DNA of 64,000 bases, taken from the NCBI GenBank assembly GCA_043228905.1, contig JBHGNT010000013.1, positions 434,001 to 498,000 on the forward strand. The letters are read 5' to 3'. The stretch comes from Azolla caroliniana. Its lineage: Eukaryota; Polypodiophyta. The position numbers and the translations under genes are program-made. Position 1 is the stretch's first letter. Each line of letters starts with the position of its first letter. Of the stretch, positions 9,391-20,444 are shown piece by piece. The notes beneath the pieces were generated by a model. That model did not search any database. It was not told where the DNA came from and saw only the letters and a list, made by a program, of their open reading frames with translations.

Positions 9391-11193
9391 CTAGTCGTTT
9401 TTTGGTTGGCTAGAGGGTGGGTTCCTATGGTGTGTGGTAGAAGAAGGATTAGTGGGGTGTGGTGTATTTCTATAATGTTTATGATTAGGATAGGAGGGAG
9501 GGATGGTGTGGTGGGTGAAAAGGGGTTTTATATTAGAGAGGGGATAATAAGAAGGGGGTTTAGTAAGATACGAGGGAGGGGTAGAGTATGAGTTAGAGGA
9601 GGGGGGTTCAACAAATGGGGTAGAAAAAGGTGGGGGGGCTGAATGAAAATTAGAAAAAGGAGGGGGAAGGGCAGTATGTGAATTAGGGGCAAAATAAAGG
9701 AGGGCTTGAGTTAGATTATCGGGAAGTAATGCAGGGGCATGGGGGAGATATGGATATAAGTGAGAGGGAGAGGGGAGGAAAGGAGACGTTTGTTCATACA
9801 AGCTGCCTCCATATGAAGAGAAAGGGGGGTGTGAGGAGCGAACAGAGAAAGGGGAGAAATTAGGGTTCTGAAAACATGAGAGGTGAGGTTGTTGTGAGCA
9901 TGGATGAGGGGTTGGAAGGAGGGGAGGTGTGAATTTCTGTCGACTGCCTTGTGCAATCCCAAACTGTGTGTCATGTAGGGAGGGGGAAGGGTGCACGAGA
10001 TGGCTGTTAAACACAGTCCCATACTCATTTAGGGGGAGAGGGAACAACTGATTAAAGAGGTTGCGACCAATTTTGGTATGTTGTTGAGTATTATGGGGTG
10101 GCTGATGTTTCTGTGATTTCCAACTATCATAGGGAGTACCATGTGTATGGTGGAGGAGCGGCGGCGGCAGCGGCGGGAAGTTCTGTTGGCAGCTTTGATC
10201 CATTTCCGAGTGTCGAAATTGTTTCCTTGATATGTGTGGCTGATGATAGTATAGTGGATGAGGTTCGGGGGTGGTGTTGGGAGCCGGAGGACTTGTATGA
10301 CGGGGGAGAACACTGGGGCTTGTCGTTGTTGCGAATGCTTGTGGTTGGCGGTAGTGGTGCGACTGATTGTTGGCAAAATGTGGGTTGTAGAAGACAACTT
10401 GAGGCCCACCAAGGTTGAGATAAGGTTTAAATGCTTGTTTGACTTCATTAGTTGTAGTGTTACAAGTGAAAAGGATGTTAGATGCTCGGTGACGAGGACG
10501 TTGCGCTTGTTTGGAGTTACTATTGGAGCGGTGGTTTGGGTTAGGGTGAGAGTTAGGAAAAGGGTCAGTGGTATTTTTGGATTTAAAGTTAGTATTTAGG
10601 TTAGAATTAGGTTCTGGGTTAGGGTTTAGGGTAAATTTTAGATTCTTTTTGGGGTTGGGTGTGGGATTAGAATTTTTGTTTAGGTTAATAGTATGGGGGA
10701 CAGAATTTTTAGTGTTATTTATCTCGGCTTCCACGGGAGCAATATACGACGGACTGTCATAAAACATTTTATTATCATTTTCTTCTTCCCCTTCATACAT
10801 TGTAATGTCTATATCTCTAATATTAGGATTATCATATTTATTTTGTGCTCTTGTTTTATCTCTAAGTTCCGTGGCTATTTTTTTAAGTGTATCATCAATG
10901 TTGTGATTTAGAGCGAAATTATCACACATTTTTAGGATTTCAGAGCCGAAATCTTGTAGTAATGTATTAATAGTTTCCTTAAAATTAGTAGGCAAAATAT
11001 ATGATGACACATTCTCAAAATGTTGGGGTTCTTGAAGGATGTTCGCAAAGTTATGTAGATCTGATCTAACGGTATTAGGGAAATTATATAGGGTTTTAGT
11101 ATATGAGTGCACTAGTAAGTCAAGATGTTTAATATAAGTACTGGTAAGATCTTTATTATATTGATTAGTGAGAGTTAGAAAGTCCTTATGCAT
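9391..11193 (-). CDS. Unrecognised 600-aa Pro/Asn/Ser-rich protein
   Basis: A long uninterrupted ORF that I do not recognise. Residues 1-130 look helical and mixed-charge. Residues about 130-170 are acidic. Residues 170-230 are dominated by Asn-Pro repeats. A short less biased segment around 235-275 contains LGGPQVVFYNPHF. The remaining C-terminal half is very rich in Pro, Ser, His and Thr. There is no zinc knuckle, protease or polymerase motif. It starts about 80 bp downstream (same strand) of the truncated copia integrase of element C, so it could be the gag or ORF1 of another transposon, a captured host gene, or an independent gene. The start at 11193 is simply the first ATG. An open reading frame of this length in AT-rich DNA is unlikely by chance, but its status as an expressed gene is unproven. 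Confidence 0.5.
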   Translation of the reverse strand: MHKDFLTLTNQYNKDLTSTYIKHLDLLVHSYTKTLYNFPNTVRSDLHNFANILQEPQHFENVSSYILPTNFKETINTLLQDFGSEILKMCDNFALNHNIDDTLKKIATELRDKTRAQNKYDNPNIRDIDITMYEGEEENDNKMFYDSPSYIAPVEAEINNTKNSVPHTINLNKNSNPTPNPKKNLKFTLNPNPEPNSNLNTNFKSKNTTDPFPNSHPNPNHRSNSNSKQAQRPRHRASNILFTCNTTTNEVKQAFKPYLNLGGPQVVFYNPHFANNQSHHYRQPQAFATTTSPSVLPRHTSPPAPNTTPEPHPLYYHQPHISRKQFRHSEMDQSCQQNFPPLPPPLLHHTHGTPYDSWKSQKHQPPHNTQQHTKIGRNLFNQLFPLPLNEYGTVFNSHLVHPSPSLHDTQFGIAQGSRQKFTPPLLPTPHPCSQQPHLSCFQNPNFSPFSVRSSHPPFSSYGGSLYEQTSPFLPSPSHLYPYLPHAPALLPDNLTQALLYFAPNSHTALPPPFSNFHSAPPPFSTPFVEPPSSNSYSTPPSYLTKPPSYYPLSNIKPLFTHHTIPPSYPNHKHYRNTPHPTNPSSTTHHRNPPSSQPKND

Positions 11194-11275
11194 GCTATTG
11201 TTAATTTCTTCATGATCTATCTTTAGCTTGGGGGGATGAATTCCAAGACTTTTGAGGGGTTAATTCATGAGACTT

Positions 11276-11524
11276 TAATTTGTGGAGCTCCTTGAAGACG
11301 GATAGCACCTAATCCTTTGTCTTCAACGGTGAGACCCACAGCTTCCGGCTGTGGTCGTCTATGAACATCACGAAATACTGTGATCCGGCATATGACTTCG
11401 TGTCCACTTGACACACATCAGTATGCACAAGCTCCAATGGTGCATTCCGTCTCATCAGTGGTCTTGACCGGAAGGAGGTGCGGTTTTGCTTGTCGGCCAA
11501 GCAGTCGGTGCACTTCTCAAGTTG
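11276..11524 (-). pseudogene. Copia C integrase fragment
   Basis: Encodes the Cys-Cys part of the integrase zinc site (CTDC) followed by the first catalytic block (HTDVCQVD) and a YFVMFIDDHSRKLW segment, which is typical of copia integrases. An in-frame TAG follows SPLKTKD, and similarity stops near 11276 at a motif like ELHKL. The rest of pol is absent. Confidence 0.85.
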
Positions 11525-11529
11525 CACGT

Positions 11530-11963
11530 TGTTAACTCTTCGGGGCGGACAATGGCCTAACACAGGGTGTCTACGGGAGACACTTCACCAAAGGGTGTTA
11601 CGGCAACCAGATTAGACTTCAACGCTTAATCCGACTTAATTAAGTTACTTATTAGGATCGTCTTTCATAACACGCGTAAGATATAACAATTAAGACAGAA
11701 CGGCAATTAACACAGAGAGATAACAACGCTTAAGCTTTTATTAATTAACCGCTAACTATTACATTGTATGCGGGCCTTTAAATAGGTTTCCGGTCTATAT
11801 TACAAAACGGTGCCATCCGCACCTGTTCGGGATCGGTCCGGATCCGGAACGGCATACCGTTTCCGGTCCGTCCGTCCACACTCATAGCTTAATTACAACC
11901 ACATTCCTACTACTTAATTAGCTCTCCGTTTCCCACTCTGGACTCCTTTGCCGGCCGGTAACA
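11530..11963 (-). repeat. 3' LTR of element B
   Basis: 434 bp with TGTTA/TAACA ends. It matches 26242-26675 apart from about five substitutions and contains a TATA-like CTATTTAAAG on the minus strand. Confidence 0.95.
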
Positions 11964-12000
11964 CATGGCACGCCCGTGGGACAGTACCTTGTACGTCGAA
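11964..12000 (-). promoter_or_regulatory. Conserved 37-nt block abutting the 3' LTR of B
   Basis: Counterpart of 8184-8220 in element A: 31 of 37 bases identical, directly touching the LTR, and not a purine tract. All six differences are transversions. Confidence 0.6.
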
Positions 12001-12017
12001 TCCACAACCGACCCTTG

Positions 12018-14968
12018 CTATTCTTCGTCCAAAATGTCCAGAATGCTTTGTTCGAGAGGCTCCAATGGTTCATCTAGAAGTGGTTGTTGTTGTTGTTGCT
12101 CTGTTGCTGTCTGCTGCGGCGGGTCCGTTGGTGGTTGTTGCGGCTGCTCCTCCGTTTGTGGCTCTGACACCGGCGTCTCCGTCGTTGCTCCCTGCGTCGT
12201 AATGGTCTCTGGTTGACTGGTTCCTGGCTGGCCCTCAGCCGGCGACGGTTCCTCATCACTAAGGTTAACCGTTGTCGCTTCCCGTACTTTTTCTTCCCGC
12301 ACCCGGGACCGCTCGTAGCTTTCAAACTGGATTTGAGCATCCAGCCTATCATCGTCCAGTTGAGCTACGAGCTGCCTGACCTGCGCCAGCTGTTCATCTA
12401 CCAGGACTTGGAAGTCGTCGGCCAGTTCGTCCCGTATGGCGGTGAAGTCCTCGGAAGTCAACGTATAATAGTCATCTCCTTCCTTCCGCCGGTTTGCCAC
12501 ATCCGCCCGTAGCAACTGGAGTTCCGTCGCGTTTTGTGCCCACTTTGTCCACCATTTTACGGAGCTTTCATCAATCAAGTGTTTCGTCTGATTCAGCCAT
12601 GCCCGGAGGATGGACTGAATCCGGCTCGTTCCCAATTGCGATTTGGTTTCCGCCGCTTGCCGTTCCTCCTTCAGTTGTTTGATGATTTTGACGTTGTCCT
12701 TCGCCTACGCCTTGTAATGCGTCAATTGCCTTTGATATGTGCTTTGTAATTTCTGCAATACTGTTGGCGCTCTCTCTTTGTCTTCCTGCTGCTGCCTCTG
12801 GAGCTCCATCCGGACCTTCTCCGCCTCTTCCAAGCGTCTTGTATTTTCCGCCCGTTCGTCGGCGATCGCCGTCGCGGCCCGATCAACTGCCTGCTGGAGC
12901 TCGGCCATCCGTTCTTTATGCTCCGTTTCCAACCGTTTGTAGTCCCGGTGTAGGTGCTCAAAATCATCCGTCTTTTGCTTGAGCCGTGCGTTGATCTGAC
13001 GACGGGCCCGGTCCTCGCGGTCCTTCTGTTGGCGGAGCTCTTCCTTTAGCCGTTCAATCTCTGTTTCCGCCGTTTTCTGCAGCTTGTCCTTTTCCTGCAG
13101 CACTTTGTCTTTCTCCTCCTTTAGCCGGTCGTACGCTTGATGGCCTTTCTAGAGGCTCTCCTCTGCCCGGCGGAGGTTCTCAGCAGTCTTTTTTAATTCG
13201 GCTTCGGCCGCTGTCTTCAATTCTCGTTCACGGCTCCTTAGCGCTTCTTGTGCGGCAAGTTCCTCTCTCAATTCCGCAAGTTCCTGAGCTTGCGCCGCAT
13301 CTCTCGCCAGAACGGTTTCCGTTGCCAGGGTCTTATTGCTATGTACAGGTCGTTCCGTTTCTTTATTCTGTACAGTTACCAAAGTCACCGGTGATTGGAT
13401 CCGTATTTTGGCCATCTCTGTCGTGACCTGATCCAAGTCTTTTTCAAGGCACCGGATTCTGGACCGGGCCGTCTCTAGTTGTTCGGTTGTGACGAGCAAC
13501 CGTTCGCTTTGCGCTCTTTCTTCCGCCTCTATACACCCCACTGCTCCGGCTATCTGTTCGCCTTTCCACCGGAGCCACAGGCTACCAGTGCCTTGTTGTG
13601 CTTGCACGGAGGTTTGATAGATGGGCTCACTTGTAGAGGGGTGGTCGCGCCGAGTTGCAGTTCCGTTTCTGCCCGTGGACCATCGTGTTGTCCTGGTTCC
13701 CCTTGCGCTTCTTCCTGGCTGACCGAGGGAGGCTGCAGTGACCTTTCCGGCTCTGGCGGGATGGGACTTGTCAGTGTTGCCAGTGGTGCCGGGGCTTCTG
13801 TTTCCGGTGCCATCTGCATCGGTTCCGGTTCCTTCCTTGGCGTAGGAGTCTCAGTATGGGGAGCCGGTGTTCCCTCTATCTAAGGGTCCGAACATTTCCC
13901 GGCTGCCTCAACGGTCCTTGCCGACGACCGTCGCTGGAGGTGCTCCGTAGGCTCCTCCTCTATTTCCTCCTCCTGAGCTCCGGCATTGAGTTTTTCCGCC
14001 AAGGGGTCCGCTTCTCGATTCCCCGGTCGGCGGAGTGTGACCTTTACAGGCCGTGCCGGTGGTTCCTCCTGCGCCACCGTTGGGCGCTTCCGGCTGCCGC
14101 TTCCTACTACCGCTTGTTCTGCATCCGGCGCCTTTCCCTTAGTGGCCTTCGAGGCCAACAACTGTTGCCGTTTGGAAGCCGTCCTTGGTGTGCCGTCCGG
14201 CACTCTTCCTCGCTTCTTGGGGTGGACAGTCTGAACAGGTGGCACCAGCAAGGTAAGCCACTGCATTACGGCGTGCCATATCCTTCGTCCGTCTCGGCCT
14301 TCTTTGCCGTCTTTGCCTCTGACGATCTCGATCGCCACACACAACCCATCTGCAATCAATACCGGCCAATCCACCTTGATCCCTTCATAGGTGGCGATGA
14401 CAGGGGTTCTAGGGTACACGTGGCCGTATTCATGGAGCACACAAGCAATTTCGCGAAACAACATATCTCCGCCGCCCTGTGTCCGGTAGCCCTTGCTGGC
14501 TAGAGAGTACTCACCAAAATACCTGATGAGTTGCTCCGGGGTTGGATTGTCGATCGTGAGTATGCCTCCCTTCAGAAGGCCTGTTAACGCTCGAATCGCC
14601 TCTGCCGTTATGACCTCTGTATCGATTTCCTTGATCACTTTGTCGGCTTCTTTGTGTGGCGGTACTTCCATCATCATCAAGAAGCCCTCGAGCCCGTGTT
14701 GCTTCAGCCATGTCTTGGCGGCTTCCGACAGCGTTTGCGGGTCCATCTCTGTGTCGGGGTCGGATTGCGGTGGCGAGGATGGATGGTGATGAGAGTGGGG
14801 TTGAGAAAGAGAGAGTTCAGAAGGCGGGGGTTCTCTGTGCGCAGGTTCTCGTCTGATGATCTTGCAGCGTTTCGGTGCTTCTGTGCTCCTGGGTTCGCGA
14901 AAGTAGAGGGTCTCTACGCGGAATGGTTTTTGTCTGTGCATTCTGGCGCCTTTTTCAAGTTTGTGCAT
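12018..14968 (-). pseudogene. Post-pol additional ORF of element B (decayed)
   Basis: Homologue of the 875-aa protein of element A, in the same place after integrase. It begins MHKL, has a basic Ser/Pro-rich leader, and has the conserved domain at about residues 80-255 with YFGEYSLASKGYRT, a GG-D-F segment and a DWPVL segment. A Pro/Glu-rich linker, a heptad-rich coiled coil (about 13500-12700), the LIDES...LQLLRAD block and an acidic tail ending ILDILDEE follow. It is broken by three in-frame TAG codons (ending at 13880, 13149 and 12705) and one frameshift between about 13607 and 13550. The tail is more Gln/Pro-rich than in A. Retention of domain order despite strong divergence argues that the ORF is an old, functional part of this lineage. 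Confidence 0.85.
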
Positions 14969-15138
14969 GTCGCGTACTTAAAATAGCATTATGTCCTGTG
15001 GTGGCGCTTTAAATGCCCACTACGTACCTTTTCGCTCCACGCTCTTTCATCCATTCATTCCTCGCTTTTGCATGATTGTTTATTATTATTATTATTATTA
15101 TTATTATTTAGTTATTATTATTATTAGTGTGACGTCAC
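14969..15138 (-). promoter_or_regulatory. Spacer before B additional ORF: ACGT palindrome, ATT repeat, TATA-like box
   Basis: On the minus strand the spacer holds the palindrome GTGACGTCAC (15129-15138), which overlaps the pol stop codon. It then has an ATA/ATT trinucleotide run (15074-15126) and a TATA-like ATTTAAAG about 45 nt before the ATG. ACGT-core palindromes are known bZIP factor sites in plants. A role as an internal promoter is inferred. Confidence 0.35.
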
Positions 15139-16571
15139 TTGTCCGTTGGTCCTCCTGGACCCTTACCGGCCTCATTCTCTCCGGTTCCCGGCTTGCCGTC
15201 TCTGCCATCTTGGTGGTTGCCGTTGGTCCTTTGCTCAAACGGGTTCTTAGGCATCGGTCCTCTATATGCCTTTAACCGGAATCCGTTGACTCATTTGCCT
15301 AGCACTTCGCCGGGAAGTGTCCCTAACTGGTAGGACCCATTATACTCCCGTGTTAGCCAATACGGTCCGGTCCATCTAAACCTTAGTTTACCCGGCATCT
15401 TGCCCATCTGGGTTTGGAATACTAACACCGGTTTGCCGATTGCGAACATTTTTTCGTTACCTTTCCTGTGTCAGTCGACGAATGCTTTCCGTCGCCGTTG
15501 CTCCAATTCTAAATGTAGCATGCTGGCCAGTCGTTGTTCCTCCAGCTCACACACCGCTGTCAACCTTATTGCCTCCGACTCCTTCTCGTTCAGCCGTTCT
15601 CGTAGCTGGATCCGTAAGCTAGGTACTTGAAATTCTACCAGCATGACCGCCTCGAGTCCGAATGCCAACCGGAACGGTGTGGTTCGGATGCTCGTTTTGT
15701 ATGCCGTCCGGTATGCCCAAAGCGCGCTATGTAGCTTTGTGTCCCAATCCGTCCGGTTCTCGTTGACAATCTTCCGAAGGATATTCTGGAGCGTCTTGTT
15801 TGTTGATTCCGCTAATCCGTTCGCCTGTGGATAGTAAGGTGTGCTTCGTTTGTGGACCACGGCATAGAAGGTCGTTAGGCTTTCCACTACTTGTCCGAGA
15901 AAGTGCCCCCCTTGGTCACTTATCAATTCAATGGGGCATCCGTAACGGCACCAGATGTACTCATATAGAAACTTTGTCGTTAACGCAGCGGTGTTATCCC
16001 GTAAAGCTTTGGCCTCCACCCATTTCGTGTAGTAATCCGTAGCAACAATAACGTACTGATTACCCGTTCTCATTGTCGGTGGCTTGAACGGTCCTACAAA
16101 ATCCAGCCCCCACTTTTGGAATGGCTCGAGTGGTAGTACCGGCTGGTGTGGCATACGAGCCTGCTCCGTTGGCTGGCCCATTCTCTGGCATAGGTCACAT
16201 TCTTTTGCGTACCGTACCGCATCTCTTAATGTCGTTGGCCACCATAGGCCACTTTGCCATATTTTTCTGGCCGTCGCATCTCCGGCATAGTGACCTCCGG
16301 CAACTCCGTAGTGGGCTTCTCTCAGTATCAGTTCCTTTTCATCGTTGCGCACCGCCCGTCTCCATATGCCGTCCGCGCCCTTGTGGTATAGTGTGTCTTG
16401 CAGTAACCAGAAATGTCGGCTTTGCACCGCCAGGCGTTTCCGTTTGTCCCGGTTCAGCTCTTCCGGAGGCAGTCCTGTGCTCAAAAACTGGTGCATAATT
16501 GTGAGCCACTTGTCTTCCTGGGCCACTGTCTCATCTGCTGCCGTCTCCGTAGTGACTCGAAACAGCTCCGC
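15135..16571 (-). pseudogene. Element B pol, integrase part
   Basis: Continuation of B pol after the E insertion. It has the HHCC zinc site (HYGVAGGH and CDLC), catalytic D (GLDFVGP), D (ISDQGG) and E (NGLAESTNK), and the GP-type C-terminal tail without a chromodomain. It is broken by a TGA at 15471-15473 (from CGA, judging by element A) and by a TGA replacing the conserved Trp near 15280. The frame closes at the TGA overlapping the ACGT palindrome. Confidence 0.9.
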
Positions 16572-16924
16572 TGTCACGGATCATAAACTCAAGAGACAAC
16601 GAAGAAGATAACCAAATGGACAAGAAAGAAGATAGTACTAAAGGAAAGACTTCATAACTGGTGTTGTTCACCTTGAATTCCTTCAAGGTGAACTCCTCTA
16701 TTTATACTACATGGCATGCATACTTGTTGCACGCATGTGAATCTACAATAGAGCATGTAGGTATGCATGCATGTGCCAAGTGTAAATACTACAAGGGAGC
16801 AACTATGCACATGATGCTAGCAAAATAATAAGGACCAATTACATACATAACTAGTACTAGATATCTTGGTTAACTCATAATAGTAGATTATAACATGGTC
16901 GTGTCAAGAGTTCGAATCTTGACA
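16572..16924 (-). repeat. 3' LTR of chromovirus E
   Basis: TGTCA/TGACA ends and one base different from 21512-21864. TATAAATA lies at 16706-16699 (minus). The predicted transcript start CA is 32 nt further on, at 16674, inside a perfect inverted repeat (GTTCACCTT / AAGGTGAAC). Confidence 0.95.
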
Positions 16925-19900
16925 TTATCCCCCTTCTTACGCCGCCGCCTTCCCAAATCGACCGCTGGTTTGTGGGGATATCGGTGATGAAAATCTTGGA
17001 CGACCTCTGGGGCATTTTGTAAATTTGTCGATGGTTCCCATGTGGCCTCAAACATGGGGTAACCCCTCCATAGGACGAGGTATTGCAAGTGTCGACGGTG
17101 CCAACGCGTGTCAAGGATTTGGTCGACCTCGTATTCCTCCCCTGTCGTCAATTGCACAAGTGGTGGTGGTGGGGCTTGACGTCCTGGGAGTTGTGAAGCA
17201 TAATGGGGTTCGAGGAGGGAGACATGAAAAACATCGTGAATCCGGAAGTGGGATGGAAGGGCGAGCCGGAAGGCGACGGGATTGATGCACTCGATGATAC
17301 GGAATGGTCCCAACTTCTTGTAATCAAGTTTCGCACATGGACGAGTAGTAGAGATGTGTCGACGTAACAACCAGACCATGTCTCCAACGACAAAGTGTGG
17401 AGTGGAAGATCGATGGCGATCAGCCTGCTTCTTGTATCGTTCATTAGCAAGGCTAAGCTCCAAGGATAAATCATGATGTACTTCTTCCAAAATGCGGGCA
17501 CGATCCTCCGCTGAAGGGTTCACAGAAGTGGTAGGACGGGAAATGTTGAAGCGAGGATGTAAACCGTAGTTGGCAAAGAAGGGAGTGACGCCAGTCGATG
17601 CATGGAGAGAATTATTGTAGGCGAATTCTGCGAGCGAAAGTAAGTTGACCCAATCATCTTGTTGGTAACTAACCGAGCACCGAAGATACTGCTCAAGGAT
17701 TTGGTTGAGACGCTCCGTTTGCCCGTCAGTTTGGGGGTGATAAGCGGAGGACAACTTGACAGAGATGCCTAAAGTTTGTAGCAGGCGCTGCCAGAAGTGA
17801 GAGACAAACTGGGGTCCCCGATCCGAGATGACATCATCGGGGAGTCCATGCAAGCGTACTACATTGTTGAGTAGGAGATGCACCATTCCTTCTCCGGAAA
17901 TGGTTTTGGAGCATGGAGTGAAGTGAGCCATCTTCGTAAACCGATCGACAACGACCAACACCGAGTCATAGCTATTGACCAAGGGTAGATCAGTTATCAG
18001 GTCCATAGAGATAGAGGCCCAAGGACGACGAGGACATGGAAGCGGCTGTAGTAAGCCGTATGGCCGATGATGAATGGCTTTGGAGCGAGCACAAACCTCA
18101 CAACTCTTTATGTATTCTTTGACCAGCTTCCATGGTTGTGGCCACCAATACCCCCGAGAGATTAGCTCGAGGGTTTTCGCGACCCCAAAATGACCTGCAA
18201 GTGGGTCATCGTGGCATTCCCGCAACACCCGGGTGCGACATGGGCCCTCAGGGACGTATAAGAGATGATCTCGGAACAACAAACCCTCTTGTATGGTGAA
18301 GGTGTCAAGATCCTTCCTTTTGGTCGCCTTGGAGGGGTTTTGCAGACTATCTCGAATCTCGTTGGCGAACGCATCGGTCTTGGATGCATCAATGATTTGT
18401 TGGAGTAAAGAATCATCCTGCAACATACAAGTGGCAAACAGATGCAATTGGTCGGGTTTCAACAAACGTCTAGATTGTTGAGCATAAGCAGCATCCCCAA
18501 GGAGGAGTGCAAGGTCAGCTCGGCGAGAAAGGGCATCAGCCTTCCCATGTTGGCCACCAGGTCGAAATACAATCTCAAAATCGTAGTCGGCGAGAAATGT
18601 AGACCAACGAGCCTGCCTTCGATTCAAAGTACGAGTGGTGGAAAAATAAACTAAATTTTTATGATCAGTCACTACCTGGACACGATGTTGTGCGCCGGCC
18701 AAGTAGGGTCGCCATTCTTCAAAGGCAGCAATGATAGCAGCAAGCTCCTTGTCGTAAATGGGATAATTGATTTCGGATGCCGTAAATTTTCAGGAATAGT
18801 AAGCCACTGGGTGCATTAGGTTGTTGTCGTCTGCTTGGGATAAGATGGCGCCAATGGCAAAGTCAGAGGCATCGGTTTCGACTTGGAAGGGTTTTGTGGG
18901 GTCGGCATGTAGCAGCACCGGGGCAGTGATGAATGCATGTTTGAGTGAGTCAAACGCATTTTGTGCCTCCGAGGTCCATAAAAATGGAGTGCCTTTATGG
19001 GTGAGAGTGATAAGAGGTTGTGCTAGAGTGGAAAACCCCTTGATGAAGCGACGGTAAAAATTCGCGAAGCCGAGGAAGGATTGCACATCTTTAAGTCGCC
19101 TTGGAGTAGCCCACGCCTGAATGACAGAGACCTTCTTCATATCCATGGTGATGCCAGTGGGTGAGATGATGTAGCCCAGAAATTTGATCGAGGTATGGTC
19201 GAACTCGCATTTCTCGCCTTTGGCATAAAGGCCATGCTTGCGAAGTTTGGCCAGAACTAATCGGACTTGGCGAGTGTGCTCCTCCATGTTTGGCGAGAAA
19301 ATGAGAATATCATCGAGGTAAATGACAACAAAAAGATCAAGATATTCCCGGAAAATATCGTTCATCATATGTTGAAAAACTGCGGGAGCGTTAGTAAGAC
19401 CAAAAGGCATTACCTTGTATTCGAAATGCCCATACCGTGTTCGAAATGCGGTTTTCCATTCATCCCCCGGCTTGATGCGTACTAGATTGTACGCGCCACG
19501 CAGATCAACTTTGGAGAAGACACGCGCAACTCGGAGCCGATCAAGGAGTTCGGGGATCAGAGGTAGCGGATAGTGGTTGCGCACAGTGAGTTTGTTGAGA
19601 CCTCGGTAGTCGACGCATAAGCGTAGAGAGCCGTCCTTCTTCTTCACAAATAAAATGGGGGCCCCGGCTGGTGACTTAGAAGGTTGAATAAAGCCTTTCT
19701 CGAGGTTCTCATCAAGATTCACACGAAGGGCCTTCAACTCTGGTGCAGACAACGCATATAGAGGACCAAAGGGTGGACATGCACCTTCTTGAAGATCAAT
19801 CGGACAGTCGTAGAGCCGGTGTTCACGCAACCGATCAACATTACATTTTTCAAATACGTCGGAGAAGTGTTGGTATTTTTCGGGAATAACATGGAGTGTG

Positions 19901-20439
19901 TTAGAAATGGCGCCACAAACAAACCCATCCTGGACGGATGATGGGGTAGTCAATTCGGAGTCGACCGTCTCCGAAGGATAGGAAACTGAATTTACCTTCA
20001 TACTTTTGCACGAGCATCTTGGCTTGCTAAATGTGATCGAGCGGTTGCACCAATCCACTATTGGATTGTGCGCCTCCAACCACGTTAGTCCTAAGACGAT
20101 CGGATGTCGAGGAGATGCGATGAGGTAAAAGGTGAGCTCCTCTTGGTGTGAGCCCACCCGAAGCCCTAATGGGATTGTAGCTTGAGTAATTGCACCTGAC
20201 GAGAGGACGCACCCGTCGATGGCTTCAACTGGAATGGGTTTTGAGAGGCCAACGATAGGTACGCCATGTGCTTGGGCAAACGCGACGTCGATGAAGCAAG
20301 AAGATGCCCCAGAATCAAGTAAAGCAACAGACTGAATGAAACTAGAGTTAAACGAAAGCCATACCTCCAATGTGAAATTGCCCGATGGTCCGGCAATGGA
20401 ACCAAGAGAATGTGGGCGACGGGAGATGTCCAGTTGCAT
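16888..20439 (-). pseudogene. Chromovirus E pol: PR-RT-RNase H-integrase-chromodomain, one nonsense
   Basis: Encodes an aspartic protease (LLDSGASSCF), RT with YLDD (VVIYLDDILIF), RNase H, and integrase with HHCC and a D-D-E core (MDLITDLP, ISDRGPQF, DGQTERLNQ). A C-terminal chromodomain (EEYEVDQILDTR...YLVLWRGY...TWEP) is thought to guide insertion in this family. The single defect is a TGA at about 18790 between two RNase H words, consistent with CGA to TGA. Pol lies in the -1 frame relative to gag. The reading frame runs through the purine tract and about 37 nt into the 3' LTR before stopping. Confidence 0.93.
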
Positions 20440-20444
20440 GGCTC

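Noticed and set aside
12018-16611. Many plus-strand ORFs opposite element B
   Set aside because: GC-rich antisense shadows of the B pol and extra ORF; no independent domain.
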